A stretch of 18,919 nt of DNA, from positions 1 to 18,919 of the forward strand of contig CAIODK010000272.1 in NCBI GenBank assembly GCA_903856995.1. Direction: 5' to 3'. A program made the translations under genes and the position numbers. Positions within the stretch are counted from its first letter, which is position 1. The number at the start of each line of letters is the position of its first letter. Shown piece after piece: positions 1 through 5,991 of this stretch. The DNA is from an uncultured Burkholderiales bacterium. Lineage in GTDB: Bacteria > Pseudomonadota > Gammaproteobacteria > Burkholderiales > Burkholderiaceae_C. Under the pieces are notes generated by a model. It made no database searches. It was given only the letters and a program-made list of their open reading frames with translations, and had not been told where the DNA came from.

Positions 1-96
1 AAACTGCTGGCCGCGGCCTTGGTGATGACGGGCTTGACCTTGAATGTGTGGTGGCCTTATGCGTCAGCACAGCGGCAAAAGGCCAAGCGTCAGTAA
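1..96 (+). CDS. C-terminal end of a membrane protein (5' part outside the window)
   Basis: An open frame enters from the left edge and ends at TAA 94-96, giving 31 visible residues. They form a hydrophobic helix (LLAAALVMTGLTLNVWW) followed by a basic tail (QRQKAKRQ), as at the end of an inner-membrane transporter. A last helix plus short basic tail would suit an EamA/DMT-type permease, but the fragment is too short to name the family. Its last 7 bp overlap the end of the convergent aldolase gene. Frame and stop are clear; function is not. Confidence 0.5.
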   Translation, partial: KLLAAALVMTGLTLNVWWPYASAQRQKAKRQ

Positions 97-902
97 GCGC
101 CCTTGCTGGCCGCCATCTCTGCCAAGCCTTCTTTGTACTTCGCTGCGAGCGCAGAGGTCTGGCGTGACAAGATCATGCTGTCCACGCCCACCGCAACAAA
201 CAAAGCGCCGAGCGACAAGTACTGGCGAGCCAGCGTTTCATCGCCCATCAAGATGCCAGGCGCTTTGCCGGCTTTGCGAATGCGTGCAATCGCGTCCACG
301 ATGGCGGCTTGCACTTCGGGGTGAGTCTGGTTGCCGATGTAGCCCATGGAGGCTGACAAGTCTGCAGGCCCGATAAATACGCCGTCCACGCCAGGGGTGG
401 CGGCGATGGCGTCGAGGTTTTTCAAGGCTTCACGGGTTTCGGCTTGGACTAACACGCACACTTGGTCGTTGGCTTCTTTGCCGTAGTTGGGGTAGCGACC
501 CCAGCGCGAAGCGCGCGTGCCGGCCATGCCACGGATACCGCCGTGACCGTCATCTTGCGGGTAGCGACAGGCTTTCACAATCGCGGCTGCTTGCTCTGCG
601 GTGTCCACCATGGGTACCAGCAAGGTGGTCGCGCCAATGTCCAAGATTTGCTTCAGCAAGGCGGGGGCATCGTGAGGCACGCGGACCACGGGGTGTGAGT
701 TGGGGTACGCCGCCACAGTTTGCAGTTGGGCCAGCAACGTGGTCAGGTCATTCGGGCCATGCTCGCCATCAATCACCAGCCAGTCAAAGCCTGCGCCTGC
801 GCAGATGTCGGTGGTGACGGCGTTGCCCAATCCCATCCACATACCGATTTGAGGTTGCTGGTTGTGAAGGGCTTGCTTGAATCGATTGATGGGCGTTTGC
901 AT
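90..902 (-). CDS. HpaI/HpcH-family class II aldolase
   Basis: 270 residues of the HpcH/HpaI aldolase/citrate lyase family: cytosolic, metal-dependent TIM-barrel enzymes that cleave 2-keto-3-deoxy or 4-hydroxy-2-oxo acids to pyruvate (or a keto acid) and an aldehyde. The family's active-site residues are in place: His48 in IDGEHGPND, Arg74 in VVRVPHD, and the metal ligands Glu155 (VQAET) and Asp181 (GPADLSASMG), matching His45, Arg70, Glu149 and Asp175 of E. coli HpcH. Arg124 lies in the GGIRG segment. Length is typical (about 255-270). The ATG at 900-902 gives the expected N-terminus, though its ribosome-binding site is weak. A TTGACA hexamer lies 44 bp upstream (946-951, minus strand), without a clear -10. 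The substrate cannot be read from sequence; 4-hydroxy-2-oxoheptanedioate or 2-dehydro-3-deoxyglucarate-type acids are the usual options. Confidence 0.9.
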   Translation of the reverse strand: MQTPINRFKQALHNQQPQIGMWMGLGNAVTTDICAGAGFDWLVIDGEHGPNDLTTLLAQLQTVAAYPNSHPVVRVPHDAPALLKQILDIGATTLLVPMVDTAEQAAAIVKACRYPQDDGHGGIRGMAGTRASRWGRYPNYGKEANDQVCVLVQAETREALKNLDAIAATPGVDGVFIGPADLSASMGYIGNQTHPEVQAAIVDAIARIRKAGKAPGILMGDETLARQYLSLGALFVAVGVDSMILSRQTSALAAKYKEGLAEMAASKGAY

Positions 903-972
903 GGCGGGATGGGTCCAGTTGGGTTGCGGATGGCGTAGTGTGGATTGTCAACAAAAAACAAAGGCGCCAGAG

Positions 973-992
973 TACTGGCTATTTATCCAGTA
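973..992. promoter_or_regulatory. Candidate LexA (SOS) operator upstream of radA
   Basis: A perfect 6-bp inverted repeat, TACTGG-N8-CCAGTA, lies 10 bp before the radA start codon. It fits the outer frame of the enterobacterial SOS box, TACTG-N10-CAGTA, exactly. The right half TTATCCAGTA is, from memory, the same as in the E. coli uvrB box. The deviation is G in place of T at the fourth base of each CTGT half-site, kept symmetrically. The A/T-rich centre (CTATTTAT) could also be part of the radA promoter, the usual position for LexA repression. The assignment is by motif only. Confidence 0.5.
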
Positions 993-1002
993 ATATCCAG
1001 CC

Positions 1003-2376
1003 ATGGCCAAAGAAAAAACCCAATACACCTGCACCGACTGCGGCGGCATCACCGCCAAATGGTTGGGCAAATGCCCCAGTTGCAACGCATGGAACACGCT
1101 GATCGAAACCGCGGTCGACAGCAGCGGCCCTGCCAAGAATCGGTATGCCGGCATGGCCGCCTTGGCCCCCGCCTCCGAAGTGGCGGTGTTGTCGGATATC
1201 GAAGCACAAGACGTAGCGCGTACCCCCACCGGCCAAGAAGAGCTCGACCGCGTGTTGGGCGGCGGCATGGTTCAGGGCGGTGTGGTGCTGATTGGCGGCG
1301 ACCCCGGCATTGGCAAATCCACCTTGATTTTGCAAGCGATGGATGGTTTGCAACGCACGGGCATGAGCACCTTGTATGTGACGGGCGAAGAGTCCGCAGC
1401 GCAAGTTGCGTTGCGTTCACGCCGCTTAGACCTAGACCACAGCCAAGTCAAAGTGCTGGCCGAAACACAACTCGAAAAAGTGCTGGCCACCATCGACAAA
1501 CTTCAGCCTGATGTGGTGGTGATGGACTCGATTCAAACCGTGTATTCCGACCAGCTCACCAGCGCCCCAGGCTCGGTGGCACAAGTGCGCGAGTGTGCGG
1601 CACACCTCACGCGCATGGCCAAGTCCACAGGCACGGCGGTGGTGCTGGTGGGCCACGTCACCAAAGAAGGCGCACTGGCTGGCCCGCGTGTGTTGGAGCA
1701 CATGGTGGACACCGTGCTGTATTTTGAAGGCGATACACACTCGACCTACCGACTCGTGCGCGCCATCAAAAACCGCTTTGGGGCGGTCAATGAAATCGGC
1801 GTGTTCGCCATGACCGAAAAGGGCTTGAAGGGGGTGAGCAACCCCAGCGCCATTTTCTTGAGCCAGCACGCCGAGCCTGTGCCCGGCAGTTGTGTGCTGG
1901 TCACGCTTGAAGGCACGCGCCCCATGTTGGTGGAGATTCAAGCCCTGGTCGACAGCGGCGGCCCGTCACCACGGCGCTTGAGCGTGGGTTTGGACCGCGA
2001 CCGTTTGGCCATGTTGCTGGCGGTGTTGCATCGCCATGCAGGTGTCGCGTGCATGGACCAAGACGTGTTCGTCAACGCCGTGGGAGGCGTGCGCATCAGC
2101 GAGCCAGCGGCAGACTTGGCTGTGTTGTTGTCGATTCAAAGCAGTTTGCGCGGCAAGCCCTTGCCCCAAGGCTTCATCGCCTTTGGCGAAGTGGGTTTGG
2201 CAGGTGAAGTGCGCCCTGCCCCGCGCGGGCAAGAGCGCCTGAAAGAAGCCGCCAAGCTGGGCTTTACCGTGGCCGTCATCCCCAAAGCCAACGCCCCTAA
2301 AAAGCCCATCCCTGGCATGACGGTGCATGCGGTGGAACGGGTGGATGAGGCGATCGGTTTGGTGCGAGGGCTTTGA
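1003..2376 (+). CDS. radA: DNA repair protein RadA (Sms)
   Basis: 457 residues, the normal RadA length. RadA is a cytosolic RecA-like ATPase that helps process recombination intermediates and branch migration. Domains in order: a C4 zinc finger (Cys10, Cys13, Cys24, Cys27; CTDCGG and CPSCNAW); a RecA-type core with Walker A GGDPGIGKS at 98-106 (Lys105) and Walker B-like VVVMDSIQT at 171-179; the RadA-specific KNRFG motif at 256-260; and a C-terminal Lon-protease-like domain (about 280-455, with GEVGLAGEVRP). The ATG follows CCAGCC with no Shine-Dalgarno sequence, so the transcript may be short-leadered or leaderless. The gene stands alone, divergent from the aldolase and convergent with the DUF5666 gene. 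The palindrome just upstream suggests DNA-damage control. Confidence 0.97.
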   Translation: MAKEKTQYTCTDCGGITAKWLGKCPSCNAWNTLIETAVDSSGPAKNRYAGMAALAPASEVAVLSDIEAQDVARTPTGQEELDRVLGGGMVQGGVVLIGGDPGIGKSTLILQAMDGLQRTGMSTLYVTGEESAAQVALRSRRLDLDHSQVKVLAETQLEKVLATIDKLQPDVVVMDSIQTVYSDQLTSAPGSVAQVRECAAHLTRMAKSTGTAVVLVGHVTKEGALAGPRVLEHMVDTVLYFEGDTHSTYRLVRAIKNRFGAVNEIGVFAMTEKGLKGVSNPSAIFLSQHAEPVPGSCVLVTLEGTRPMLVEIQALVDSGGPSPRRLSVGLDRDRLAMLLAVLHRHAGVACMDQDVFVNAVGGVRISEPAADLAVLLSIQSSLRGKPLPQGFIAFGEVGLAGEVRPAPRGQERLKEAAKLGFTVAVIPKANAPKKPIPGMTVHAVERVDEAIGLVRGL

Positions 2377-2386
2377 GCCTTGCGCA

Positions 2387-2404
2387 ATGACGATCAGTCG
2401 TCAT
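2387..2404. repeat. Short hairpin at the radA / DUF5666 convergence
   Basis: ATGACGA-TCAG-TCGTCAT is a perfect 7-bp inverted repeat with a 4-base loop. It sits in the 17-bp gap between the two convergent genes and extends into the last codons (Asp-Asp) of the DUF5666 gene. It lacks the T-tract of an intrinsic terminator in either direction. It may weakly separate the two transcripts or simply reflect the Asp codons. Confidence 0.3.
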
Positions 2405-3746
2405 CGCCATGGCCTGTGCCATAGCGACGGTCTTTAGATTCGATCTTGCTGACCTTGAAGGTGTTGCCCGTCACATAGCCTTTCGCTTCCACGTAGCCAC
2501 TGATGATGGGCTGATGCTCATCCCAATAAGCCGAAGACATGTCAGCTGTGTAGACGATGGCGCCGCGCGTGAGCGTGCAACCCACATTCACAGCAGAGCA
2601 GCTGATTGCGCCATACATTTCAAAACTGCGAGAGGCCTGAAGTTCAGTGGGCGTGCTGAGCGTGGACAAGCTGCGGTGGTGTAAGCCGTCCCTGTCGTTG
2701 TCGTTCCAATCATCTGAATAGCCATTGGCTTGGCTGCCTTCAAATTCGATTTTTGTTGCAGCCAGCACGCCGTTGCTCAGTGTGCCTTTGGCTTCGACGT
2801 AAGTGCCGTTGGCAATGCTGTCGCACAGGGCAGGGCTGCTCGCTTGCACTTGAATGCCTTGAATCTTTAAGGTGCAGCCAGTGACGGTGCCGCCGCTGGA
2901 AATTAAGGTTTTGTCCGACACCGCGCCGTACAACTCATTGCGTTCGTTGTGGACGCGAGTGGTCCCGCTGTAGTTGCTGGCATAGCTGGTGTAGGTGCTG
3001 GCCGTGCCGCTGCGAATTTGCAGGCTGCTGGCGGTGTAGGTGTTGGCCGTGGTGTTGGTGGCGACCTTCACAACAATCACAGACCCTGTCGCCAAGCCGC
3101 TGGGTGGGGTGATGCTGGCGTAGTTCACCGTGATGGGTGCGGCTGTTGTGCCCAGCACCAAGGTCTTGGCGGTGGTGTCCATGCTTTGCACGGTGCCCAC
3201 GACTTGCACATTGACCAAGCCCGTTTCAGCTTCAACCAAGGTGGCTAAAAAAGAACCATCGGCTTGTGGCAAACCGTAAACCTCCACAGCTTGGTTGTTC
3301 AGCGTGGTCAAGTTGGTCACAGCCCCAGTGGTGTCCAGCAAGATGGTGGACGTGTCGGTGGTGATGGGCATGCCGGCCACAGTCAGGGTTGAGCCTGTGT
3401 AGCTCGCCACGCCTTTGATGCCGCTTTGCACCAAAATTTTTCCTGCAATTGGACGCAGGGTTAATGCGTCGGTGCCGCTTTGTTCAACGCTCACCGTCAT
3501 GCCAATGCGCAGTGGGGTGGTGATGGCCGTGCTGCCATCGTCTGCATCTAAAACCTGCGAGCCCACAGTTTCGTAACGCACGCCGTTCACGATGATGGAG
3601 CCCAGCCCGCTGATGGTGCCCGAGCTGAGAGCGGCTGCAGTGGGCGTGGCGGCGCTGCCACCTCCACCGCCGCCACATGCAGACAAGAGGCCTGCTGCTG
3701 CCATGAGCCATGCAAGTAATTTGGGTTTAAAGATGACATGTGACAT
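2394..3746 (-). CDS. DUF5666-type repeat lipoprotein
   Basis: 450 residues from the ATG at 3744-3746, chosen over the ATG at 3761 because GGAG (minus strand, 3752-3755) is correctly spaced 5 bases before it. The N-terminus is a lipoprotein signal with lipobox LLSAC (Cys24), then a glycine run, so the protein should be lipid-anchored and periplasmic. The rest is beta-rich repeats of the DUF5666 kind (GTISGLGSIIVNGVRYE at about 43-59, then VVGTVQSMD near 182). The last third holds a duplication with the shared pattern YGA(V/I)S, GCTL, YVEAKG, KIE at about 273-336 and 377-437. Between the copies is an acidic segment with DNDRDG (349-354), a DxDxDG-type calcium-loop motif. Function is unknown. 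Divergence from the cytochrome operon across a shared control region suggests co-regulation. Family call is by eye. Confidence 0.8.
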   Translation of the reverse strand: MSHVIFKPKLLAWLMAAAGLLSACGGGGGGSAATPTAAALSSGTISGLGSIIVNGVRYETVGSQVLDADDGSTAITTPLRIGMTVSVEQSGTDALTLRPIAGKILVQSGIKGVASYTGSTLTVAGMPITTDTSTILLDTTGAVTNLTTLNNQAVEVYGLPQADGSFLATLVEAETGLVNVQVVGTVQSMDTTAKTLVLGTTAAPITVNYASITPPSGLATGSVIVVKVATNTTANTYTASSLQIRSGTASTYTSYASNYSGTTRVHNERNELYGAVSDKTLISSGGTVTGCTLKIQGIQVQASSPALCDSIANGTYVEAKGTLSNGVLAATKIEFEGSQANGYSDDWNDNDRDGLHHRSLSTLSTPTELQASRSFEMYGAISCSAVNVGCTLTRGAIVYTADMSSAYWDEHQPIISGYVEAKGYVTGNTFKVSKIESKDRRYGTGHGDDD

Positions 3747-3751
3747 ACGAA

Positions 3752-3755
3752 CTCC
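3752..3755 (-). promoter_or_regulatory. Ribosome-binding site deciding the DUF5666 start
   Basis: CTCC on the plus strand reads GGAG on the gene strand, 5 bases before the ATG at 3744-3746. The alternative upstream ATG at 3759-3761 has no purine-rich site at the right distance, so translation most likely begins at the inner ATG. Confidence 0.55.
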
Positions 3756-3791
3756 ATTCATAAAGGATGTTGAAAGTGTGTGCGCCTCACA

Positions 3792-3841
3792 TTAAGACAG
3801 CCTTAAGACTCGCCAAGCATTTCTTAAGAAAACCCTAAGAC
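3792..3841. promoter_or_regulatory. Operator with two tandem TTAAG-N6-TTAAG boxes
   Basis: Four direct half-sites lie between the DUF5666 gene and the cytochrome operon: TTAAGAC at 3792, TTAAGAC at 3803, TTAAGAA at 3824 and CTAAGAC at 3835. Starts within each pair are 11 bp apart and the pairs are 32 bp apart (about three helical turns), so all four face the same side of the helix. The first pair matches TTAAG-N6-TTAAG, the box reported for Pseudomonas BqsR/CarR. Read on the minus strand it is CTTAAG-N5-CTTAAT, like the PmrA box. The downstream operon encodes a regulator of this subfamily, so autoregulation is the natural reading. The second pair overlaps where a -35 would lie for the candidate -10 TAGCAT at 3850-3855. 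Confidence 0.65.
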
Positions 3842-3849
3842 GCGCTCAC

Positions 3850-3855
3850 TAGCAT
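3850..3855 (+). promoter_or_regulatory. Candidate -10 element of the SHP operon
   Basis: TAGCAT matches four of six bases of the sigma-70 -10 consensus and lies 22 bp before the first start codon. The position 17 bp upstream (3827-3832) has no -35-like hexamer but falls inside the second TTAAG box, as expected for an activator-dependent promoter. Inferred from position only. Confidence 0.3.
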
Positions 3856-3877
3856 TGGTTTTGAAAGGCACACAACC

Positions 3878-4258
3878 ATGCTTCACAAATTCTTCGCGCT
3901 CTTGCTCTTTGCATCGCTTCATGCGATGGCTGCCACACCTGTTGATTTGCTAGCGGGCTACACCGCGCAAGCGGGCCAGCCTGCCAATGCAGCTAAGGGT
4001 GAAGCGTTCTTCAAAGCCAGCCACGGCCAAGACTGGCAATGCACCAGTTGTCATGGCAAATCACCCATGATGGGGGGACGTCATGCCAGCACCGACAAGG
4101 CGATTGAGCCCCTTGCGCCAGCGGCCAATGCCAAGCGCTTCACCGACAGCGCCAAAGCCGAGAAGTGGTTTCGCCGCAATTGCAAAGACGTGCTTGCGCG
4201 TGAATGCTCAGCGGCTGAAAAAGCCGATGTGTTGGCTTGGCTCATTACTTTGCGTTGA
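3878..4258 (+). CDS. shp: SHP-type monohaem cytochrome c (DUF1924)
   Basis: 126 residues, exported: signal peptide to about residue 18 (AMA-ATPVD), then one haem c site CTSCH (Cys55, Cys58, His59). Size and the motif WFRRNC (Asn101, with Cys102 and Cys110 after it) match the sphaeroides haem protein family (DUF1924). In that family an asparagine is the sixth iron ligand and is displaced when the haem is reduced, letting it bind O2 or NO. Asn101 is residue 83 of the mature form, close to Asn88 of the R. sphaeroides protein. AAAGG (3864-3868) serves as ribosome-binding site. It is first in an operon with its usual partners, a dihaem cytochrome c and a cytochrome b. Role: periplasmic terminal haem of a short electron chain; physiological substrate unsettled. 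Confidence 0.85.
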   Translation: MLHKFFALLLFASLHAMAATPVDLLAGYTAQAGQPANAAKGEAFFKASHGQDWQCTSCHGKSPMMGGRHASTDKAIEPLAPAANAKRFTDSAKAEKWFRRNCKDVLARECSAAEKADVLAWLITLR

Positions 4259-4259
4259 T

Positions 4260-4264
4260 AGGAG
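4260..4264 (+). promoter_or_regulatory. Ribosome-binding site deciding the dihaem cytochrome start
   Basis: AGGAG directly follows the shp stop codon and lies 5 bases before the ATG at 4270. This favours that ATG over an in-frame start at 4237 that would begin inside shp and put extra residues ahead of the signal peptide. Confidence 0.7.
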
Positions 4265-4269
4265 TTCAT

Positions 4270-4740
4270 ATGCATTCACGTCTAACACACCTCATGCGCA
4301 GCGCTGCATTAGCAAGCTTGTTGGCCGCTGCGCCTGCATGGGCAGACAGTTACAAAGGCCCCACACCACCCGCGGTGTACACACAAGAGTGCGGCAGCTG
4401 CCACTTGGCGTTCCCGCCCAACTTGTTGCCCAAAGCATCGTGGCAGCGCGTGATGAACGGCCTCGACAAACACTACGGCAGCGATGCCTCGCTTGATGCA
4501 GCCACGCAAAAGCAAATCGACACCTGGTTGCAAACCCATGGCGGTCAGGGCAAGCGTGCGCTTGAAGAGCCGCCACAAGACCGCATCACGCGCTCGGCAT
4601 GGTTTGGGCGCAAGCACCGAGAGGTGAGCGCGGCCACGTTTAAGCGTGCCGCTATCAAAAGCCCCGCCAACTGCACGGCGTGCCACCGCGATGCCGCGCA
4701 AGGCGATTTTGAAGACGACCGTGTGAGGATTCCAAAATGA
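4270..4740 (+). CDS. dhc: Dihaem cytochrome c (DHC), SHP partner
   Basis: 156 residues with a signal peptide ending near AWA-DSYKG (after residue 25) and two haem c sites: CGSCH (Cys41, Cys44, His45) and CTACH (Cys135, Cys138, His139). The two-haem layout in a roughly 130-residue mature protein, between an SHP gene and a cytochrome b gene, identifies it as the DHC that passes electrons to SHP in the periplasm. A strong AGGAG sets the start, 11 bp after the shp stop. The last 4 bp (ATGA) overlap the start of the cytochrome b gene, so the two are probably translationally coupled. The haem sites are certain; the electron-transfer partner is inferred from the conserved cluster. Confidence 0.87.
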   Translation: MHSRLTHLMRSAALASLLAAAPAWADSYKGPTPPAVYTQECGSCHLAFPPNLLPKASWQRVMNGLDKHYGSDASLDAATQKQIDTWLQTHGGQGKRALEEPPQDRITRSAWFGRKHREVSAATFKRAAIKSPANCTACHRDAAQGDFEDDRVRIPK

Positions 4741-5345
4741 CCAACAGCGTTTTAAACCCCAGCCACTTGGCGATGCCTACGCCGGTGTCCACGCAGCGTA
4801 AGCCTGTGGTCGACTTAGGCACGCGCATGGCCCACGCCAGCATGGCCTTGGCATTTCTCATTTCTTATGTCACGTCCGAGTCGGAATACTGGCGCTTGGT
4901 ACATGTGTACAGCGGCTACAGCCTAGCAGCGGTGTTGGCGTTTCGTTTGGTGTGGGGCTGGGTCGGACCGGCTTCGGCACGCTGGGGTTTGTTGCTGCGT
5001 CGCGTTGCCATGTGGCGCGTGTGGCGGAACAAACTCAAGCAGGGTGAATGGTTCACGCGTAGCTTTTGGGTGGGCGCCAGTAGCTGGGTGTTGAGCGCTG
5101 CGGTGCTTTGCATCTATGCGTTTTGCACGGTGGCAATTGCCAGTGGGTGGGCTACCTACAATGAACTTTTAGGCGATGGTTGGTTGAACGATGCCCTGCA
5201 AGAACTTCACGAGGGATTGGGCAACGCTGCCATGGCTGTGGTGTGTATCCATGTGGGGTTGGTGGTGATGCTGCGCGTGTGGCGCGGCCCACACGCTCTG
5301 CGACCTATGTGGCGAGGCTATGCGAATACTTCTGGCCGAGGATGA
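4737..5345 (+). CDS. Cytochrome b561/Ni-Fe hydrogenase b-type membrane cytochrome
   Basis: 202 residues with about four membrane helices (roughly 31-48, 56-76, 112-136, 160-180). Four histidines are placed for two b haems: His33 (RMAHAS), His56 (LVHVYSGY), His158 (ELHEGLGN) and His172 (CIHVGLV); the last two are 14 apart. This is the four-helix cytochrome b561 (bacterial)/hydrogenase cytochrome b fold. In this cluster it most likely oxidises quinol in the inner membrane and reduces the dihaem cytochrome. It overlaps dhc by 4 bp, and its last 26 bp overlap the response-regulator gene, an unusually long overlap. There is no hydrogenase gene nearby. Confidence 0.85.
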   Translation: MTNSVLNPSHLAMPTPVSTQRKPVVDLGTRMAHASMALAFLISYVTSESEYWRLVHVYSGYSLAAVLAFRLVWGWVGPASARWGLLLRRVAMWRVWRNKLKQGEWFTRSFWVGASSWVLSAAVLCIYAFCTVAIASGWATYNELLGDGWLNDALQELHEGLGNAAMAVVCIHVGLVVMLRVWRGPHALRPMWRGYANTSGRG

Positions 5346-5976
5346 TGAGCTGCTGGGCAGCGGCTTGCGTGCGGGCCTAGACCAGCGCGGTTTTCAGGTG
5401 GACTTGGTGCGCGACGGCGTGGCCGCCGAGCGCGAGCTGCTGAGCGCTCAGCACCAAGCGGCCGTGCTTGACATTGGCCTGCCACGCCAAGACGGCCTGG
5501 CTGTGTTGAAGGCTGTGCGAGCGCGTGGCATTGACACCCCTGTTTTGGTGTTGACCGCACGCGATGCCGTGGCTCAGCGCATCGAAGGCCTCAACCTCGG
5601 CGCTGACGACTATGTGGTCAAACCCGTGGACTTAGACGAACTCGCCGCCCGTCTGCATGCTTTGGTGCGTCGCGCCCACGGCAAAACACAAGCCACATTG
5701 CAACTGCGAGATGTGGTGATGGACCCCAGCGCACGCCAAGTCAGCCGCAACGGCGAAACCATCAGTCTGTCCACCCGTGAGTTTGATTTGCTACAAGCCT
5801 TGTTGCTCAATGCAGGGCGTGTGCTGTCTCGCGAACAACTGGAACAGCACTTGTACCGCTGGGGCCACGAGGTGGAGAGCAACACCATTGAAGTTCACAT
5901 TCACCACCTGCGCCGCAAGATGGGCGCGGGCCTGATCGACACCGTGCGCGGTGTGGGTTACATCGTCATGCCTTGA
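5320..5976 (+). CDS. OmpR-family response regulator, QseB/PmrA/BqsR-like
   Basis: 218 residues. Receiver domain (1-115): acidic pocket Glu7-Asp8-Asp9, phospho-acceptor Asp51 (VLDIGLPRQDG), Thr79 and Lys101 (KPVDLDELAARL). C-terminal winged-helix DNA-binding domain (about 125-215): STREFDLLQALL, HIHHLRRKMG, RGVGYIV. Sequence style is closest to the QseB/PmrA/BqsR branch. The ATG inside the cytochrome b gene gives the canonical N-terminus MRILLAEDDE, so the 26-bp overlap is real. It is followed by its sensor kinase. The operator in front of the operon carries the TTAAG-N6-TTAAG pattern known for this branch, suggesting that it controls its own operon and perhaps the divergent DUF5666 gene. Confidence 0.93.
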   Translation: MRILLAEDDELLGSGLRAGLDQRGFQVDLVRDGVAAERELLSAQHQAAVLDIGLPRQDGLAVLKAVRARGIDTPVLVLTARDAVAQRIEGLNLGADDYVVKPVDLDELAARLHALVRRAHGKTQATLQLRDVVMDPSARQVSRNGETISLSTREFDLLQALLLNAGRVLSREQLEQHLYRWGHEVESNTIEVHIHHLRRKMGAGLIDTVRGVGYIVMP

Positions 5977-5991
5977 GTGCAGCTTAGCAAC

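Noticed and set aside
946..951. TTGACA on the minus strand upstream of the aldolase gene as a full promoter
   Set aside because: The -35 hexamer is perfect, but no acceptable -10 is present 16-18 bp downstream, so I did not list a promoter.
3656..3677. Glycine-codon run after the lipobox cysteine as a phase-variation tract
   Set aside because: The codons vary (GGT, GGA, GGC mixed), so there is no homopolymer or uniform repeat for slippage; poly-Gly after the lipid-bearing cysteine is common in such lipoproteins.
3821..3830. TTCTTAAGAA palindrome as a separate repressor operator
   Set aside because: It contains the third TTAAG half-site, and the 11-bp direct-repeat pattern explains it better than an isolated palindrome.
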